Assembly: GCA_030018645.1 (NCBI GenBank)
Contig: JASEHX010000087.1
Location: forward strand, 1-5,709
DNA from: Candidatus Margulisiibacteriota bacterium
GTDB taxonomy: Bacteria; Margulisbacteria; WOR-1; O2-12-FULL-45-9
Direction of reading: 5' to 3'
DNA: 5,709 nucleotides
Below are positions 5,104-5,709 of this stretch, in pieces. The position numbers and the translations under genes are program-made. Under the pieces are notes generated by a model, which saw only the letters and a list, made by a program, of their open reading frames with translations, ran no database searches and had not been told where the DNA came from. How positions within the stretch are numbered: the first letter of the stretch is position 1; each line of letters starts with the position of its first letter.

Positions 5104-5427
5104 GTGGATATCATTGTCAATTCGGCCGAAGCCAAAAAAGCTCTGGGCCTGAAAAGCTTTGATGTCCGCAAGACTTCAAAATTGGTGGACTTTGTGGTAA
5201 TATGTAGCGGTGATTCTACTCCCCACCTGGCCGCTATCGAAAAAGAAATTGATAAAAATTTAAAAAATGTTAGTATAAAGGGTTTGCGCTGGGAGGGGAC
5301 GGCGGTTTCCGGTTGGGTCCTGCTTGATCTTGGCAATATTATCGTTCACGTCATGCGGTCAGTCGAGCGGGAATACTATCAATTGGAAGAGTTGTGGGAA
5401 GATAAGGCGATAGTTTACCATTACTAA
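5104..5427 (+). CDS. rsfS: Ribosomal silencing factor RsfS (Iojap/YbeB family)
   Basis: The protein belongs to the RsfS family, which binds ribosomal protein uL14 on the large subunit and blocks joining with the small subunit under starvation. Diagnostic stretches are KSFDVRKTSKLVDFVVICSG (17-36), GLRWEGTAVSGWVLLDLGNI (60-79), and VHVMRSVEREYYQLEELW (81-98), the conserved C-terminal block. The coordinates use the GTG at 5104, the first conventional start, giving 107 residues. That start has a weak ribosome site and removes part of the first family helix. The frame is open upstream and encodes KPLPLQDLVDIIVNSAEAKK, typical of the family N-terminus, so the real start may be the ATC at 5062 behind GGAGG, overlapping lytR by 14 nt. 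It ends in two consecutive TAA codons, the second being part of the repeat that follows. It is the third gene of the yqeK-lytR-rsfS set. Confidence 0.9.
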   Translation: MDIIVNSAEAKKALGLKSFDVRKTSKLVDFVVICSGDSTPHLAAIEKEIDKNLKNVSIKGLRWEGTAVSGWVLLDLGNIIVHVMRSVEREYYQLEELWEDKAIVYHY

Positions 5428-5517
5428 TAATGACAAATGACCAATTAAAAATGACAAATGAAGGTATTATCCATATTATTCCATAATTTGAAATTTGTCA
5501 TTTGACATTTGTCATTA
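5428..5517. repeat. 90-bp inverted repeat made of 7-nt units
   Basis: The left arm (5428-5462) is five heptads: TAATGAC, AAATGAC, CAATTAA, AAATGAC, AAATGAA. The right arm (5483-5517), read on the minus strand from 5517, is also five: TAATGAC, AAATGTC, AAATGAC, AAATTTC, AAATTAT. The arms match at 27 of 35 positions when folded, with a perfect 12-bp outer end and a 20-nt AT-rich centre. I see no open frame of note. It could be a miniature inverted-repeat element, a remnant, or a simple-sequence spacer. It fills the gap between rsfS and the tRNA gene. Confidence 0.75.
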
Positions 5518-5531
5518 CCGCCGAAGGCGGT
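5517..5531. repeat. Small GC-rich hairpin ahead of the tRNA
   Basis: ACCGCC-GAA-GGCGGT is a perfect 6-bp stem with a 3-nt loop, sharing its first base with the end of the heptad repeat and ending 3 nt before the tRNA. There is no T-tract on either strand, so it does not look like an ordinary intrinsic terminator. It might be a repeated element or affect processing of the tRNA 5' end. Confidence 0.55.
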
Positions 5532-5534
5532 CGT

Positions 5535-5607
<73 letters not shown>

Positions 5608-5634
5608 ATTTAACAAGAAAGGGGATAAGAAGAA

Positions 5635-5709
5635 ATGGCAAAAGGAAAGAGCGCGAGTAAAAAGTACGTGTACAAGTTTGGGGGAGGAAAGGCCGACGGG
5701 AAGGCGGAC
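5635..5709 (+). CDS. ppdK: Pyruvate, phosphate dikinase, 5' end only
   Basis: The 25 visible codons read MAKGKSASKKYVYKFGGGKA followed by DGKAD. The block KKYVYxFGGGKAxG is the characteristic start of pyruvate, phosphate dikinase, which interconverts PEP, AMP and PPi with pyruvate, ATP and phosphate through a swivelling phosphohistidine domain. In fermentative, streamlined bacteria it usually works in glycolysis in the ATP-forming direction. The start is ATG 5635 with AAGGGGA at 5619-5625, 9 nt upstream. Catalytic domains lie outside the window, so identity rests on the N-terminal signature alone. The Phe usually seen after KYVY is Lys here (YVYKFGGG), a small deviation. No terminator or clear promoter separates it from the tRNA gene just upstream, so the two may share a transcript. 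Confidence 0.8.
   Translation, partial: MAKGKSASKKYVYKFGGGKADGKAD

Noticed and set aside
5502..5530. TTGACA in the heptad repeat as -35 of a promoter for the tRNA.
   Set aside because: At 16-18 bp downstream the sequence is GC-rich (AAGGCGG region) with no -10 box; the match comes from the repeat unit.

Overview
The window reads as part of a bacterial chromosome of moderate GC content that uses the standard code (TGA is a stop). My best guess is a streamlined Candidate Phyla Radiation (Patescibacteria-type) bacterium. The clues are short compact genes, a sugar-nucleotide uridylyltransferase reduced to its N-terminal domain, near-absent leaders at several genes, and AT-rich heptad repeats between genes of a kind I associate with these genomes. 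This is inference; no marker gene in the window settles the taxon.

Left part (about 1-2840, minus strand): four tightly packed genes read leftward in the order winged-helix + MNT nucleotidyltransferase, HEPN-like protein, an unrecognised 149-residue helical protein, and a TPR-type repeat protein. They appear to share one near-consensus sigma70 promoter (TTGACA, 17 bp, TATGAT). Two perfectly abutting 20-bp palindromes begin at the end of its -10 box and cover the predicted transcription start. The layout fits an autoregulated MNT/HEPN toxin-antitoxin-like module, with the winged helix on the MNT protein as the candidate repressor. Whether the last two genes belong functionally to the module is unknown.

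Middle part (2838-5427): a GlmU-like N-terminal nucleotidyltransferase (minus) and an HD hydrolase of the YqeK family (plus) diverge from a 42-bp gap that holds two superimposed, oppositely facing promoters. YqeK is followed without a gap by a LytR-CpsA-Psr cell-wall ligase and then by the ribosome silencing factor RsfS. The yqeK-lytR-rsfS order is the familiar tail of the nadD-yqeK-lytR-rsfS cluster, but nadD is absent here.

Right part (5428-5709): rsfS is followed by an imperfect 90-bp inverted repeat built of 7-nt units, a small GC-rich hairpin, a complete tRNA-Ala(GGC), and the first 25 codons of a gene recognisable as pyruvate, phosphate dikinase, which runs off the window.

Functionally, the plus-strand cluster joins dinucleotide polyphosphate breakdown (YqeK), attachment of glycopolymers to the wall (LCP) and ribosome hibernation (RsfS), with precursor sugar-nucleotide synthesis on the divergent side. 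The leftward operon is the accessory-looking part, and its first gene is clearly more AT-rich than its surroundings.
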